The position numbers and the translations under genes are program-made. 5,816 bases of DNA, taken from assembly GCA_009843675.1 (NCBI GenBank), contig VYCZ01000346.1, positions 1-5,816 on the forward strand, read 5' to 3'. Under the pieces are notes generated by a model. That model saw nothing but the letters and a program-made list of their open reading frames with translations. It made no database searches and was not told the DNA's origin. The stretch is from Gammaproteobacteria bacterium. Lineage in GTDB: Bacteria; Pseudomonadota; Gammaproteobacteria; Eutrophobiales; Eutrophobiaceae. How positions within the stretch are numbered: the stretch's first letter is position 1; the number at the start of each line of letters is the position of its first letter. Shown here piece after piece: positions 1-5,816 of the stretch.

Positions 1-1766
1 TCATTGTCCGGCTCCGAATAGGTATAGAGTTCCTCATGGCGCCGATGAAAATTTTCCCGGAGCCGGGCCAGTTTGTCCGTATCCATGGTTCCCGGAGGAA
101 CCTGTACGTCACAGTAATGAATCTGGTCGATGTACTTCATTTCCGCGCTGCGTTCGACCCGCGCATAGTCGCCGGCGCTGACTCCCAGCGCTGATCTTCC
201 TTCCTCCTCCATCTGGTCAAACAGGTTGTTGGCTGTATCAATAGACAGGTCACCCAGGCGCACAGGGCAGGCGCGGATAGCATCATAGCGCAGGTTGGCA
301 GTGGCCTCGCCGATGGCGCAAAGCGCGCCCGCTGTTGATGGAATCAACACCTTTTGAATGCCGAGCTCTTTAGCCAGCATGGCGGCAAAAGCTGGCCCCG
401 CGCCGCCGCCGGCAACCAGCAGGTAATCCCTGGGGTCGTAGCCCCGTTCGATGGAGGCGATACGGATCCCGTCCACCATGTTTTTTGCGGTGACCTCGAT
501 GATGCCGTGCGCGGCGCGGTATACGTCGATTCCGGCGGGATCGGCAATGTTATCCTGGATAACCTGCCGGGCGAGATTTTTATCGATTTTCATCCTGCCG
601 CCCAGCAGCGCGGTATCCGGGAAATAACCGGCTGTCACCAGGGCGTCGGTCACCGTCGGCCTGGTGCCGCCGCGCATATAACAGGCCGGCCCCGGAGCAG
701 CCTCGGCGCTGTCCGGGCCGACCTGCAGAATCTTCAGTTCATCCAGACGGGCAATGCTGCCGCCACCGGCGCCGATGCTGGTGACGTTGACCATTGGCAA
801 ACCCACCCGGATACGGGCGATGTCGGCCTGGTCGATGACGTCCGGCAGGCCGTTCCGGACCAGGCTGACGTCGAAACTTGTGCCGCCCATATCAATGGAA
901 ATAACGTTCTCAAAGCCCAGTTGACGCCCGTACCAGAGCGCCGCGACGGGACCTGCTGCCGGTCCTGAATTGAGCACAGCAACCGGCCGCTGCCTGACCA
1001 CCTCGGGCGTTGCAACGCCGCCGTTGGATTGCATGATATACAGTCTGCCGCTGAAACCCTGTTCGGCCAACGCGCTTTCAATAGTTGACAGGTAACGATC
1101 CAGCACCGGTCCCACATAAGCGTTCGCGGCCGTGGTGCTGGTACGGGTGTACTCACCGATCCTCGGCAGGACGTCCACTGACGCGGTGACATAACAACCC
1201 GGCAGGCGGCTTCTTGCCTTTTCCAGAATTTTCCGTTCGTGGACGTCATTGGCGACGGACCACACGCAGGAAATGGCGAGGGCTTCCACTTCCGCCTGCG
1301 CCAGCTTGTCCAGTTGCTCATCCAGTTGGACCTCATCCAGAAGGATGTGCACCTTGCCGCCGGCGATGATGCGCTCCCTGACTCCCAGGCGACGGTGCGC
1401 GGGCACGATCATTTCAGCCGGCGGATAACGGAAATCCCAGCGATGGCCGTCTTCCTTGTGCCCCAGCCTGAGTTCCAGGGAGTCTTCGTGGCCAGCGGTC
1501 ACCAGCAGGCCGGTCCTGGCGCCGTTGCGCTGTATCAGTGTATTCAACGCAACGGTGCTGCCGTGTACCAGTACCGTACAGCGTCTGATGAAGTCAGGGA
1601 ACTCCAGGCCGGCTTTACGAGCCAGCCCAGCCAATCCATCCAGCAACACGGAGACCGGATTGTCCCGGTCGGAAGGGGTTTTAAAAACCAGTAACGAGTG
1701 ATCCTCTGCCAGGGCAACAAAATCCGTAAAGGTGCCGCCGGCATCGATGCCGATACGATAATTCAC
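1..1766 (-). CDS. hyuA: HyuA-type ATP-dependent subunit (hydantoinase A / oxoprolinase / ketone carboxylase family), C-terminus beyond window
   Basis: I read 588 codons without a stop from a GTG at 1766 to the window edge. Family members are usually about 680-700 residues, so roughly 100 C-terminal residues lie outside. Visible motifs: the N-terminal phosphate loop GIDAGGTFTDF (residues 6-16), VHGSTVALNTLI (67-78), IGEYTRTSTTAANAYV (203-218), MQSNGG (245-250), SGPAAG (267-272), the second ASKHA-type phosphate loop IDMGGTSFDVSL (291-302), GAGGGSIA (332-339), PGPACYMRGG (358-367) and the adenosine-motif region LLVAGGGAGPAF (449-460). These define the ATP-binding subunit that activates a lactam or carbonyl for ring opening or carboxylation together with HyuB, presumably in the cytoplasm. 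The start overlaps the hyuB stop by four bases (GTGA), with purine-rich AAGAAGGG at 1784-1777 upstream. Near residues 544-557 the usual Y-x-G-Q stretch reads YIDQ, an oddity. Family assignment is secure; the substrate (hydantoin, 5-oxoproline or a ketone) cannot be told. Confidence 0.93.
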   Translation of the reverse strand, partial: MNYRIGIDAGGTFTDFVALAEDHSLLVFKTPSDRDNPVSVLLDGLAGLARKAGLEFPDFIRRCTVLVHGSTVALNTLIQRNGARTGLLVTAGHEDSLELRLGHKEDGHRWDFRYPPAEMIVPAHRRLGVRERIIAGGKVHILLDEVQLDEQLDKLAQAEVEALAISCVWSVANDVHERKILEKARSRLPGCYVTASVDVLPRIGEYTRTSTTAANAYVGPVLDRYLSTIESALAEQGFSGRLYIMQSNGGVATPEVVRQRPVAVLNSGPAAGPVAALWYGRQLGFENVISIDMGGTSFDVSLVRNGLPDVIDQADIARIRVGLPMVNVTSIGAGGGSIARLDELKILQVGPDSAEAAPGPACYMRGGTRPTVTDALVTAGYFPDTALLGGRMKIDKNLARQVIQDNIADPAGIDVYRAAHGIIEVTAKNMVDGIRIASIERGYDPRDYLLVAGGGAGPAFAAMLAKELGIQKVLIPSTAGALCAIGEATANLRYDAIRACPVRLGDLSIDTANNLFDQMEEEGRSALGVSAGDYARVERSAEMKYIDQIHYCDVQVPPGTMDTDKLARLRENFHRRHEELYTYSEPDN

Positions 1767-3526
1767 CGGTCCTTTGCCCTTCTTAACGCTGTCGTGCCGA
1801 CAACATCAATTTCCAGTGTTTCGGGATGCAGTTTTACCCCGTATTCCAGTTCCGCGCCTTTCAATGAAACTTTCCTGTTCAGGACGTCATCCTGTACTTC
1901 CTCGGGCGGACGGGAAAACGGATCACCGGCAGCACCGCCACCGGAAGTCTGGCTGCGATAACGTTCTCCCGATCCGATCGTCAACACCTGATTGTGGTCT
2001 ACCTCGTGCAGGATTTCACCATTACGGAGATGCCACCCCCGGGCAACCTTGGTGTCGAACATCTGCGGATGGTTCCGGGCCTCACCCGTGGAGGGCGGCG
2101 GTTGATGGGCGCCTTCTCCCCAGGCAATGACCGTCATCTCGTGATCGATGGGTTCAATCTCTGTTACAAGACCACAACCCCCGCGCCATTCCCCAGGCAT
2201 TGCTGAATCCATAGCCAACTCAAGCCGGGTAACGATAATCGGCGCCAGCAGTTCAACCAGTTCGGTATCACCGATCTGCGCGCCGCCGAGACCGGCCTGG
2301 GCGCCGATAGCGTGCCAGCCATCGGCCAGGTTGTTGACGGCGCCAGCACCGCCGATCAGCGATGAAATCAACAGGTCCAGGTAAGGTTCGCCATTGTCCG
2401 GCCGTTTCCCGGCAATGTTGAAGGCCCATGTATGGTTCCAGCCGGCGACGGCATGTGTCGGATCAATCCGGTTCAGACCGGTACGGACCAGGTCGCAGAT
2501 GGTTTCCTGGGGGCCGCCGGTACAGTTCACATGCGGGGCCGGTTCTTCAGCGTTGAGGATTGTGCCCTTTGGACCGAAGTCCACCTTGACCGGGCGGTAT
2601 AATCCTTCGTTGAAGGGTGGTTGAACCTGCGCCCACATCAACAGCCCGGCATAGACCCCGGACAAGGTGTTGGAGCGGTACGAATTGGTAAAAAAATCCA
2701 GTTGCGGTGGTGATGAAAGCCTGATTCCCAGTTCGTCTTCCAGTACCTTGATCTCAGCCTCCAGGGTCTGGTGGCCGCGGCCATGGCCGGTGTCCTCCGC
2801 CACAACACTGGAATGATACACGCCATCAGGCAAGGTGCGTATCCTGGCGCGCATATGCACCTCCGCCGCATCCAGCAACTGTTCCACGCAATCCTTGATC
2901 ACTGCCTTGCCGTAACGCTCCAGCAAGGCTGTCAGGCGTTGCTCACCCAGCGTAATGGCGCCCAGTTGCGCGTTCATATCACCGCTCTGGAACTTGCGCG
3001 ACCGGAAGTTGGTCAGGATCATGTTCAGGACGTCATGGCGCATCTCCCCCCGGTCAACCAGCCGTATCGGCGGGACCCGCAGTCCCTCCGCAAAGATCTC
3101 TTTTGCATCCGGGTTATAACTGCCGGGGACCGGACCGCCGACGTCTACCATGTGGCCTTTGCTCACCACCCAGAACACCAGTTCGTCCTCGAAGAACAAC
3201 GGTTTGTACATACACATGTCCGGCAGGTGGCTGCCGTCATAGGTAGGGTCATTGTGCAGGTAGATATCCCCGGGGTTGATTTCACCGGCGAAAAAGCGGG
3301 CAACCGCCCTGGTAGCCAGCACCATGGAACCCAGGTGTGTCGGAATGTCCTCGCCCTGTATGATCATCCTTGCGTCCCAGTCGAACAGGGCATTGGAATA
3401 GTCACGGGCAATAGCATAGACGCTGGAGCGCCCTGTCTTTTCCATGGTGGTGGTCATGGCCCGTTGAGTCGCCTGCAGCGCGCCCTGGACAACGGAGAGG
3501 GTAATAGGATCGATCCCGGCCGGCAT
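1763..3526 (-). CDS. hyuB: HyuB-type subunit (hydantoinase B / oxoprolinase / ketone carboxylase family)
   Basis: A complete 587-residue protein, within the usual 520-600 range. It opens with the family signature DPITLSVVQGAL (residues 6-17), followed by RDYSNALFD (41-49), IPTHLGSM (61-68), PGDIYLHNDPTYDGSHLPD (85-103), GHMVDVGG (124-131) and EIFAEGLRVPPIRL (143-156). It ends with WRGGCGLVTE (447-456), TSGGGAAGDPFSRPPEEV (527-544) and YGVKL (562-566). H100-x2-D103 and H125-x2-D128 are plausible metal ligands by analogy with the Mn site of acetone carboxylase (from memory). HyuB is the catalytic partner of HyuA. The start ATG lies two bases after the aminotransferase stop, with no convincing Shine-Dalgarno sequence, so translation probably depends on the upstream gene. 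The stop TGA (1765-1763) overlaps the hyuA GTG. The order B before A is, to my knowledge, the less common arrangement. Together they could be an N-methylhydantoinase, a 5-oxoprolinase-like lactamase or a two-subunit ketone carboxylase; no acetone carboxylase gamma subunit is seen. Confidence 0.94.
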   Translation of the reverse strand: MPAGIDPITLSVVQGALQATQRAMTTTMEKTGRSSVYAIARDYSNALFDWDARMIIQGEDIPTHLGSMVLATRAVARFFAGEINPGDIYLHNDPTYDGSHLPDMCMYKPLFFEDELVFWVVSKGHMVDVGGPVPGSYNPDAKEIFAEGLRVPPIRLVDRGEMRHDVLNMILTNFRSRKFQSGDMNAQLGAITLGEQRLTALLERYGKAVIKDCVEQLLDAAEVHMRARIRTLPDGVYHSSVVAEDTGHGRGHQTLEAEIKVLEDELGIRLSSPPQLDFFTNSYRSNTLSGVYAGLLMWAQVQPPFNEGLYRPVKVDFGPKGTILNAEEPAPHVNCTGGPQETICDLVRTGLNRIDPTHAVAGWNHTWAFNIAGKRPDNGEPYLDLLISSLIGGAGAVNNLADGWHAIGAQAGLGGAQIGDTELVELLAPIIVTRLELAMDSAMPGEWRGGCGLVTEIEPIDHEMTVIAWGEGAHQPPPSTGEARNHPQMFDTKVARGWHLRNGEILHEVDHNQVLTIGSGERYRSQTSGGGAAGDPFSRPPEEVQDDVLNRKVSLKGAELEYGVKLHPETLEIDVVGTTALRRAKDR

Positions 3527-3528
3527 GT

Positions 3529-4824
3529 TCAGTTTTTGGCTTGCAGCAAGCCGGCATCGACCATGTCAGTCAGGCACTTGCGGTAGGCGTCCACGGCGCG
3601 CGCTACATCAGCCTCGTCGTGGACCGTTGACAACCAGCCCTTGGACGAAGATATCAGCACTCGTTCACGCGCCAGCCGCAATAACAGGTCGCGGCTCAAG
3701 TCCATGCGGCTGCTCATGATCTGCCGGTGATTGACAATGGGCTGATCGGTGAAGAAAACATTATATACAGGTCCGATACCGACAACCTGGGCTGGTATCC
3801 CGACGTCATCAACCACGTCCCTGAGTCCTGACCGGATCGACGTCCCCACCTGGTTCAACCGGTCAAACATGCCGGGCTTTGCCAGTTCCCGCAGGGTGGC
3901 GGCGCCGGCCGCGGCGGCCATGGGGTTGGCGTAGAACGTGCCGCTGAACAGGACGTAATCCGGATTCGCCCGGTTGGCGAACACGGACAGGTTAAGCACG
4001 TCCTCACGCCCGCATACCGCGGCTGTGGGATAACCACCGCCGATAATCTTGCCGTAGCAGGCCAGGTCGGGGACCACGCTGAACGCCTCCTGGGCGCCGC
4101 CCCAGGCCAGCCGGAATCCGGTGATCATTTCATCAAAGATAAGCAGGCTGCCGTATTTGTCCGCGAGTTCCCGTAAACCCTGGAGGAACCCGTCCCGGGG
4201 CGGCACTACCCCCAGTATCGGTTCCAGGATGATGGCTGCAACGCTGTCGCCGTGTTGTCGCATGAGGTCCGCCGCCATGTCCAGGTCATTGAAGTCGCTG
4301 AGCATCACGGTCCGGCTTGAACCCTCCGGTATACCTGCGCTGTTGACCGGCGCGTCAAGGGGGTCATAATCCCCGGCCAGGAAGCCCACCAGGGAATAAT
4401 CGTGGCAACCGTGGTAGGCGCCCGCGCACTTGACGATCTTTTCCCGTCCGGTAAAGGCCCGGGCAAGTCGCATGGCATAATAGGTGGCTTCGGCCCCGGT
4501 GGTGACGAAACGCAATTTACCGGCACAGGGCGAAGCGCTGACGATCAATTCGGCCAGTTCCGCAATGGAGGGAGTAGGCTGGTAACAGGTGGAACACTGT
4601 TCAAGCTGGGCTTTGGCCGCCGCCATGACCGCGGGGTGGCAATGTCCCAGGATCAATGGGCCCGAGCCCATCAGCAGGTCCAGGTATTCGTTGCCGTCCT
4701 CATCGTACAGCTTGCTGCCGCTGCCTTTTGCAGCAAGAAAGCGCAGTTCGGGTGGGTAGGACAGCAGCGTACCCAACTCGCCGCCGGGCAGTGAATCATC
4801 CAGGGAATTCAGTAAGTCCGACAC
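3529..4824 (-). CDS. PLP-dependent class III aminotransferase, glutamate-1-semialdehyde aminomutase-like
   Basis: A 431-residue protein of typical class III length. Visible elements: LYDEDGNEYLDL (residues 39-50), GPLILGHCHP (55-64), phosphate-binding region TTGAEA (108-113; usually SGTEA or SGAEA), RLARAFTGREKIVK (119-132), the cofactor-stacking YHG (137-139), ILEPILG (199-205), LIFDEMITGFRLAWGGAQ (228-245) with the pyridine-nitrogen aspartate D231, and KIIGGGYP (259-266) with the Schiff-base lysine K259. FSGTFYANPMAAAAG (293-307) completes the fold. The true HemL hallmark PGGVNSPVR is replaced by PGGELGTLL (13-21). Together with the catabolic neighbours, this makes a role in haem synthesis unlikely; an amino-acid, beta-amino-acid or amine transaminase or aminomutase is more plausible. 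The start is GTG: an in-frame TAA at 4830-4828 lies one codon upstream, so little extension is possible. The ribosome site is weak (AGAGA at 4835-4831). It is the first visible gene of the operon with hyuB and hyuA. Confidence 0.93.
   Translation of the reverse strand: MSDLLNSLDDSLPGGELGTLLSYPPELRFLAAKGSGSKLYDEDGNEYLDLLMGSGPLILGHCHPAVMAAAKAQLEQCSTCYQPTPSIAELAELIVSASPCAGKLRFVTTGAEATYYAMRLARAFTGREKIVKCAGAYHGCHDYSLVGFLAGDYDPLDAPVNSAGIPEGSSRTVMLSDFNDLDMAADLMRQHGDSVAAIILEPILGVVPPRDGFLQGLRELADKYGSLLIFDEMITGFRLAWGGAQEAFSVVPDLACYGKIIGGGYPTAAVCGREDVLNLSVFANRANPDYVLFSGTFYANPMAAAAGAATLRELAKPGMFDRLNQVGTSIRSGLRDVVDDVGIPAQVVGIGPVYNVFFTDQPIVNHRQIMSSRMDLSRDLLLRLARERVLISSSKGWLSTVHDEADVARAVDAYRKCLTDMVDAGLLQAKN
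3538..3552 (-). promoter_or_regulatory. Small hairpin at the aminotransferase-hyuB junction
   Basis: GGCTTGC and GCAAGCC form a perfect 7 bp inverted repeat around one central base, inside the last codons of the aminotransferase and 12 bases before the hyuB ATG. On the minus-strand transcript it is followed by an A-run, not a U-run, so it is not an intrinsic terminator. It occupies the region where a hyuB ribosome site would lie, so it might restrict independent initiation and enforce coupling to the upstream gene. This is inference; the structure could also be chance. Confidence 0.3.
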
Positions 4825-4889
4825 AATTTATCTCTATTCCATTCACTCTCAGGGTAACATAACACCCGGATAGAACAAGGGAGGAAAAT
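4825..4889. promoter_or_regulatory. Divergent intergenic region, presumed promoters and control sites for both directions
   Basis: Only 65 bp separate the two divergent start codons, so transcription signals for both the HyuAB operon and the OCH-like gene should lie here or extend into the coding ends. The stretch 4821-4863 is AT-richer than its surroundings. A short GGGT-N8-ACCC inverted repeat sits at 4852-4867 and might be part of an operator. I could not find a convincing sigma-70 -35/-10 pair on either strand: TAACAT at 4855-4860 resembles a -10 box for the plus strand but lacks a good -35 partner. The promoter role is inferred from gene orientation. Confidence 0.4.
4877..4884 (+). promoter_or_regulatory. 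Strong Shine-Dalgarno site of the OCH-like gene
   Basis: AAGGGAGG lies five bases before the ATG at 4890 and is a near-ideal match to the 16S anti-Shine-Dalgarno sequence. It fixes the start of the crotonase-like gene. It contrasts with the weak or absent sites before the three minus-strand genes, suggesting stronger translation initiation on the plus-strand gene. Confidence 0.8.
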
Positions 4890-5630
4890 ATGAAAGCCGA
4901 TTTTAACCATGCAAAAGTCAACTTCGGCGACGGCTTGCTGGAGATCACCTTTCACTCAGGAGGCGCTCCGTTGCTGTGGACCGGCGCCGTGCATGATGAA
5001 CTGGCGGAACTGTTCGGTGAGATCTCCCGTAACCCTGACGTGCGCGTGGTAATCATGACCGGAACGGGCGATACATTTTCCGGCCCTCCTGCGGAAGATT
5101 TCAAATTCCCTGTACTCAACCCGGAGCAATGGGAAGGCATTCGCTGGCATGGCGAACAACTGGTAATGAATCTGCTGAATATCCAGGCGCCGGTGATTGC
5201 CTGCATCAACGGTCCGGCCCTGAGGCACCCGGAAATCCCCTTGTTTGCCGATATTGTACTGGCTGTTGAAGACAGCAGCGTACAGGACGCGGGACATTTC
5301 CTGGTCAATGCCGTCCCTGGTGACGGGATGCACATCGTCTTTCCCGCGTTGCTGGGCATGAACCGCGCCCGTTATTTCCTGATGACGGGACAGACCCTGA
5401 ACGCGCAGGAGTGCAAGGACCTTGGCCTGGTGAATGAAATCCTGTCCCGCGATAAGCTGTTGCCGAGGGCCCGTGAACTGGCAGCGGAACTATTGACAAA
5501 AAACCCCTTGATGCTGCGTTACACGCGCAACCTGCTGGTACATCCGATCAAGTCCGCGGTGCATGAACTGCTGGGTTACGGCCTGGCGCTGGAGGGCCTG
5601 GCGGTTGTCGACCAGGGGCAGAAAATATAG
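4890..5630 (+). CDS. Crotonase-superfamily beta-diketone hydrolase, 6-oxocamphor hydrolase-like
   Basis: A complete 246-residue crotonase-fold protein. The N-terminal half carries LLWTGAVHDELAELF (residues 28-42), VVIMTGTGDTFSG (53-65, first oxyanion region) and PVIACINGPALRHPEIP (101-117). The middle carries QDAGHF (132-137), VPGDGMHIVFP (142-152) and RYFLMTGQTLNAQE (161-174). Where enoyl-CoA hydratases have a glycine-rich second oxyanion loop and a catalytic glutamate, this protein has HPEIP and H-x8-D. That matches 6-oxocamphor hydrolase of Rhodococcus as I remember it. W30, H113, H136, D145 and E235 correspond to OCH W40, H122, H145, D154 and E244, and the last four share one offset of nine. 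OCH hydrolyses a C-C bond of cyclic 1,3-diketones without CoA (retro-Claisen). A strong ribosome site and ATG define the start. It is divergent from the HyuAB operon and probably shares its substrate pathway (inference). The fold is certain and the diketone hydrolase assignment likely; the exact substrate is unknown. Confidence 0.87.
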   Translation: MKADFNHAKVNFGDGLLEITFHSGGAPLLWTGAVHDELAELFGEISRNPDVRVVIMTGTGDTFSGPPAEDFKFPVLNPEQWEGIRWHGEQLVMNLLNIQAPVIACINGPALRHPEIPLFADIVLAVEDSSVQDAGHFLVNAVPGDGMHIVFPALLGMNRARYFLMTGQTLNAQECKDLGLVNEILSRDKLLPRARELAAELLTKNPLMLRYTRNLLVHPIKSAVHELLGYGLALEGLAVVDQGQKI

Positions 5631-5632
5631 AT

Positions 5633-5699
5633 GGGGTCAGAGTAAAATCGTCGTTATCGTGGTCGATGGCAGTGTCCGGGGTGATTTTACTCTGACCCC
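5633..5699. repeat. REP/MITE-like palindromic element with perfect 17 bp inverted arms
   Basis: The left arm GGGGTCAGAGTAAAATC (5633-5649) and the right arm GATTTTACTCTGACCCC (5683-5699) are exact reverse complements, flanking a 33-base centre. The centre contains a smaller hairpin, ATCG (5656-5659) with CGAT (5664-5667) around a four-base loop. The arms recall dispersed GGGGTCAGAGTAAAAT palindromes that I associate, from memory, with REP-associated tyrosine transposases (RAYT/TnpA_REP) in Gammaproteobacteria. No transposase is present, so this would be a non-autonomous copy. The element starts two bases after the stop codon of the OCH-like gene and shows no clear target duplication. As RNA it would fold into a long stem that could protect or end the upstream transcript, although no U-tract follows. 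Confidence 0.8.
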
Positions 5700-5750
5700 T
5701 GCATTGCGGCGCTACCAGCTGTACCCGGCCCGCACGTACCAGGACCCACC

Positions 5751-5816
5751 CTAGTAGTTGGCAGCGGCGCGACGCGCATAAGGCATTACCAGGCACCAGC
5801 GGATCGCGCACGCTTG
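5751..5816 (-). CDS. Possible 3' end of a minus-strand gene entering from the right (very tentative)
   Basis: On the minus strand, one frame is open from the window edge for 21 codons and ends in TAG at 5753-5751. The peptide ends MPYARRAAANY and would terminate about 50 bp before the palindromic element, convergent with the OCH-like gene. I do not recognise it. An open stretch this short at this GC content can occur by chance, so this is only a pointer for anyone holding the flanking sequence. Confidence 0.15.
   Translation of the reverse strand, partial: QACAIRWCLVMPYARRAAANY

Noticed and set aside
354..968. 204-codon plus-strand open frame opposite hyuA
   Set aside because: The opposite strand reads as uninterrupted HyuA with correct motifs (DMGGTSFD, GGGAGPAF), so this is a shadow.
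734..1336. 200-codon minus-strand frame within hyuA
   Set aside because: It is in another frame of the same strand; the HyuA frame carries all the family motifs.
2771..3586. 271-codon plus-strand open frame opposite hyuB
   Set aside because: It lies wholly antisense to a strongly supported HyuB gene and across its start, and its translation shows no recognisable motif; such shadows are common in GC-rich genes.
4402..4794. 130-codon plus-strand frame opposite the aminotransferase
   Set aside because: Antisense to an intact class III aminotransferase, with no motif of its own.
5683..5705. Intrinsic terminator after the OCH-like gene
   Set aside because: The stem is long but has a 33-base loop and is followed by TGCATTGCGG, not a T-run; it fits a palindromic repeat better.
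5563..5754. 63-codon plus-strand frame through the palindromic element, ending ARTYQDPP
   Set aside because: Its first part is an alternative frame of the OCH-like gene and the rest translates the repeat; no ribosome site is seen.
5713..5792. Three copies of TACCAG (5713, 5737, 5787)
   Set aside because: Six-base repeats with irregular spacing (24 and 50) in a short GC-rich stretch are compatible with chance.
5548..5811. 87-codon minus-strand frame crossing the end of the OCH-like gene and the palindrome
   Set aside because: It reads through the inverted repeat and the antisense of a real gene, and is rich in Pro and Arg without a recognisable domain.

Overview
The window holds a compact metabolic locus on a moderately GC-rich bacterial chromosome. 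The protein families, GTG starts and 1-4 bp gene junctions suggest a proteobacterium. The palindromic repeat at the right end resembles elements I associate mainly with Gammaproteobacteria, but I cannot assign a genus.

Layout: positions 4824 down to 1 (minus strand) form a tightly packed three-gene operon. In transcription order these are a PLP-dependent class III aminotransferase of the glutamate-1-semialdehyde aminomutase type (4824-3529), a HyuB-type subunit (3526-1763) and a HyuA-type ATP-dependent subunit (from 1766, running off the left edge after 588 codons). The junctions are TGA-AC-ATG (2 bp gap) and GTGA (4 bp overlap), so translational coupling is likely. A 65 bp gap at 4825-4889 separates this operon from a divergent plus-strand gene (4890-5630). 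That gene encodes a crotonase-fold protein which, from its active-site pattern, is probably a beta-diketone C-C hydrolase of the 6-oxocamphor hydrolase (OCH) type and not an enoyl-CoA hydratase.

Two bases after that stop codon lies a 67 bp element with perfect 17 bp terminal inverted repeats (5633-5699), a REP/MITE-like dispersed palindrome. The last 117 bp contain no gene I can establish, only a possible 21-codon end of a minus-strand gene entering from the right.

How the genes may work together (inference): HyuA/HyuB pairs use ATP to open cyclic amides (hydantoins, 5-oxoproline) or to carboxylate ketones (acetone and acetophenone carboxylases). The aminotransferase exchanges an amino group and a carbonyl. 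The OCH-like enzyme cleaves a 1,3-diketone hydrolytically. Together they look like a small catabolic module for a cyclic nitrogenous or ketonic compound. The combination of a HyuAB/aminotransferase operon with a divergent retro-Claisen hydrolase is the most interesting aspect of the window. No transporter, regulator or CoA ligase is visible to fix the substrate.
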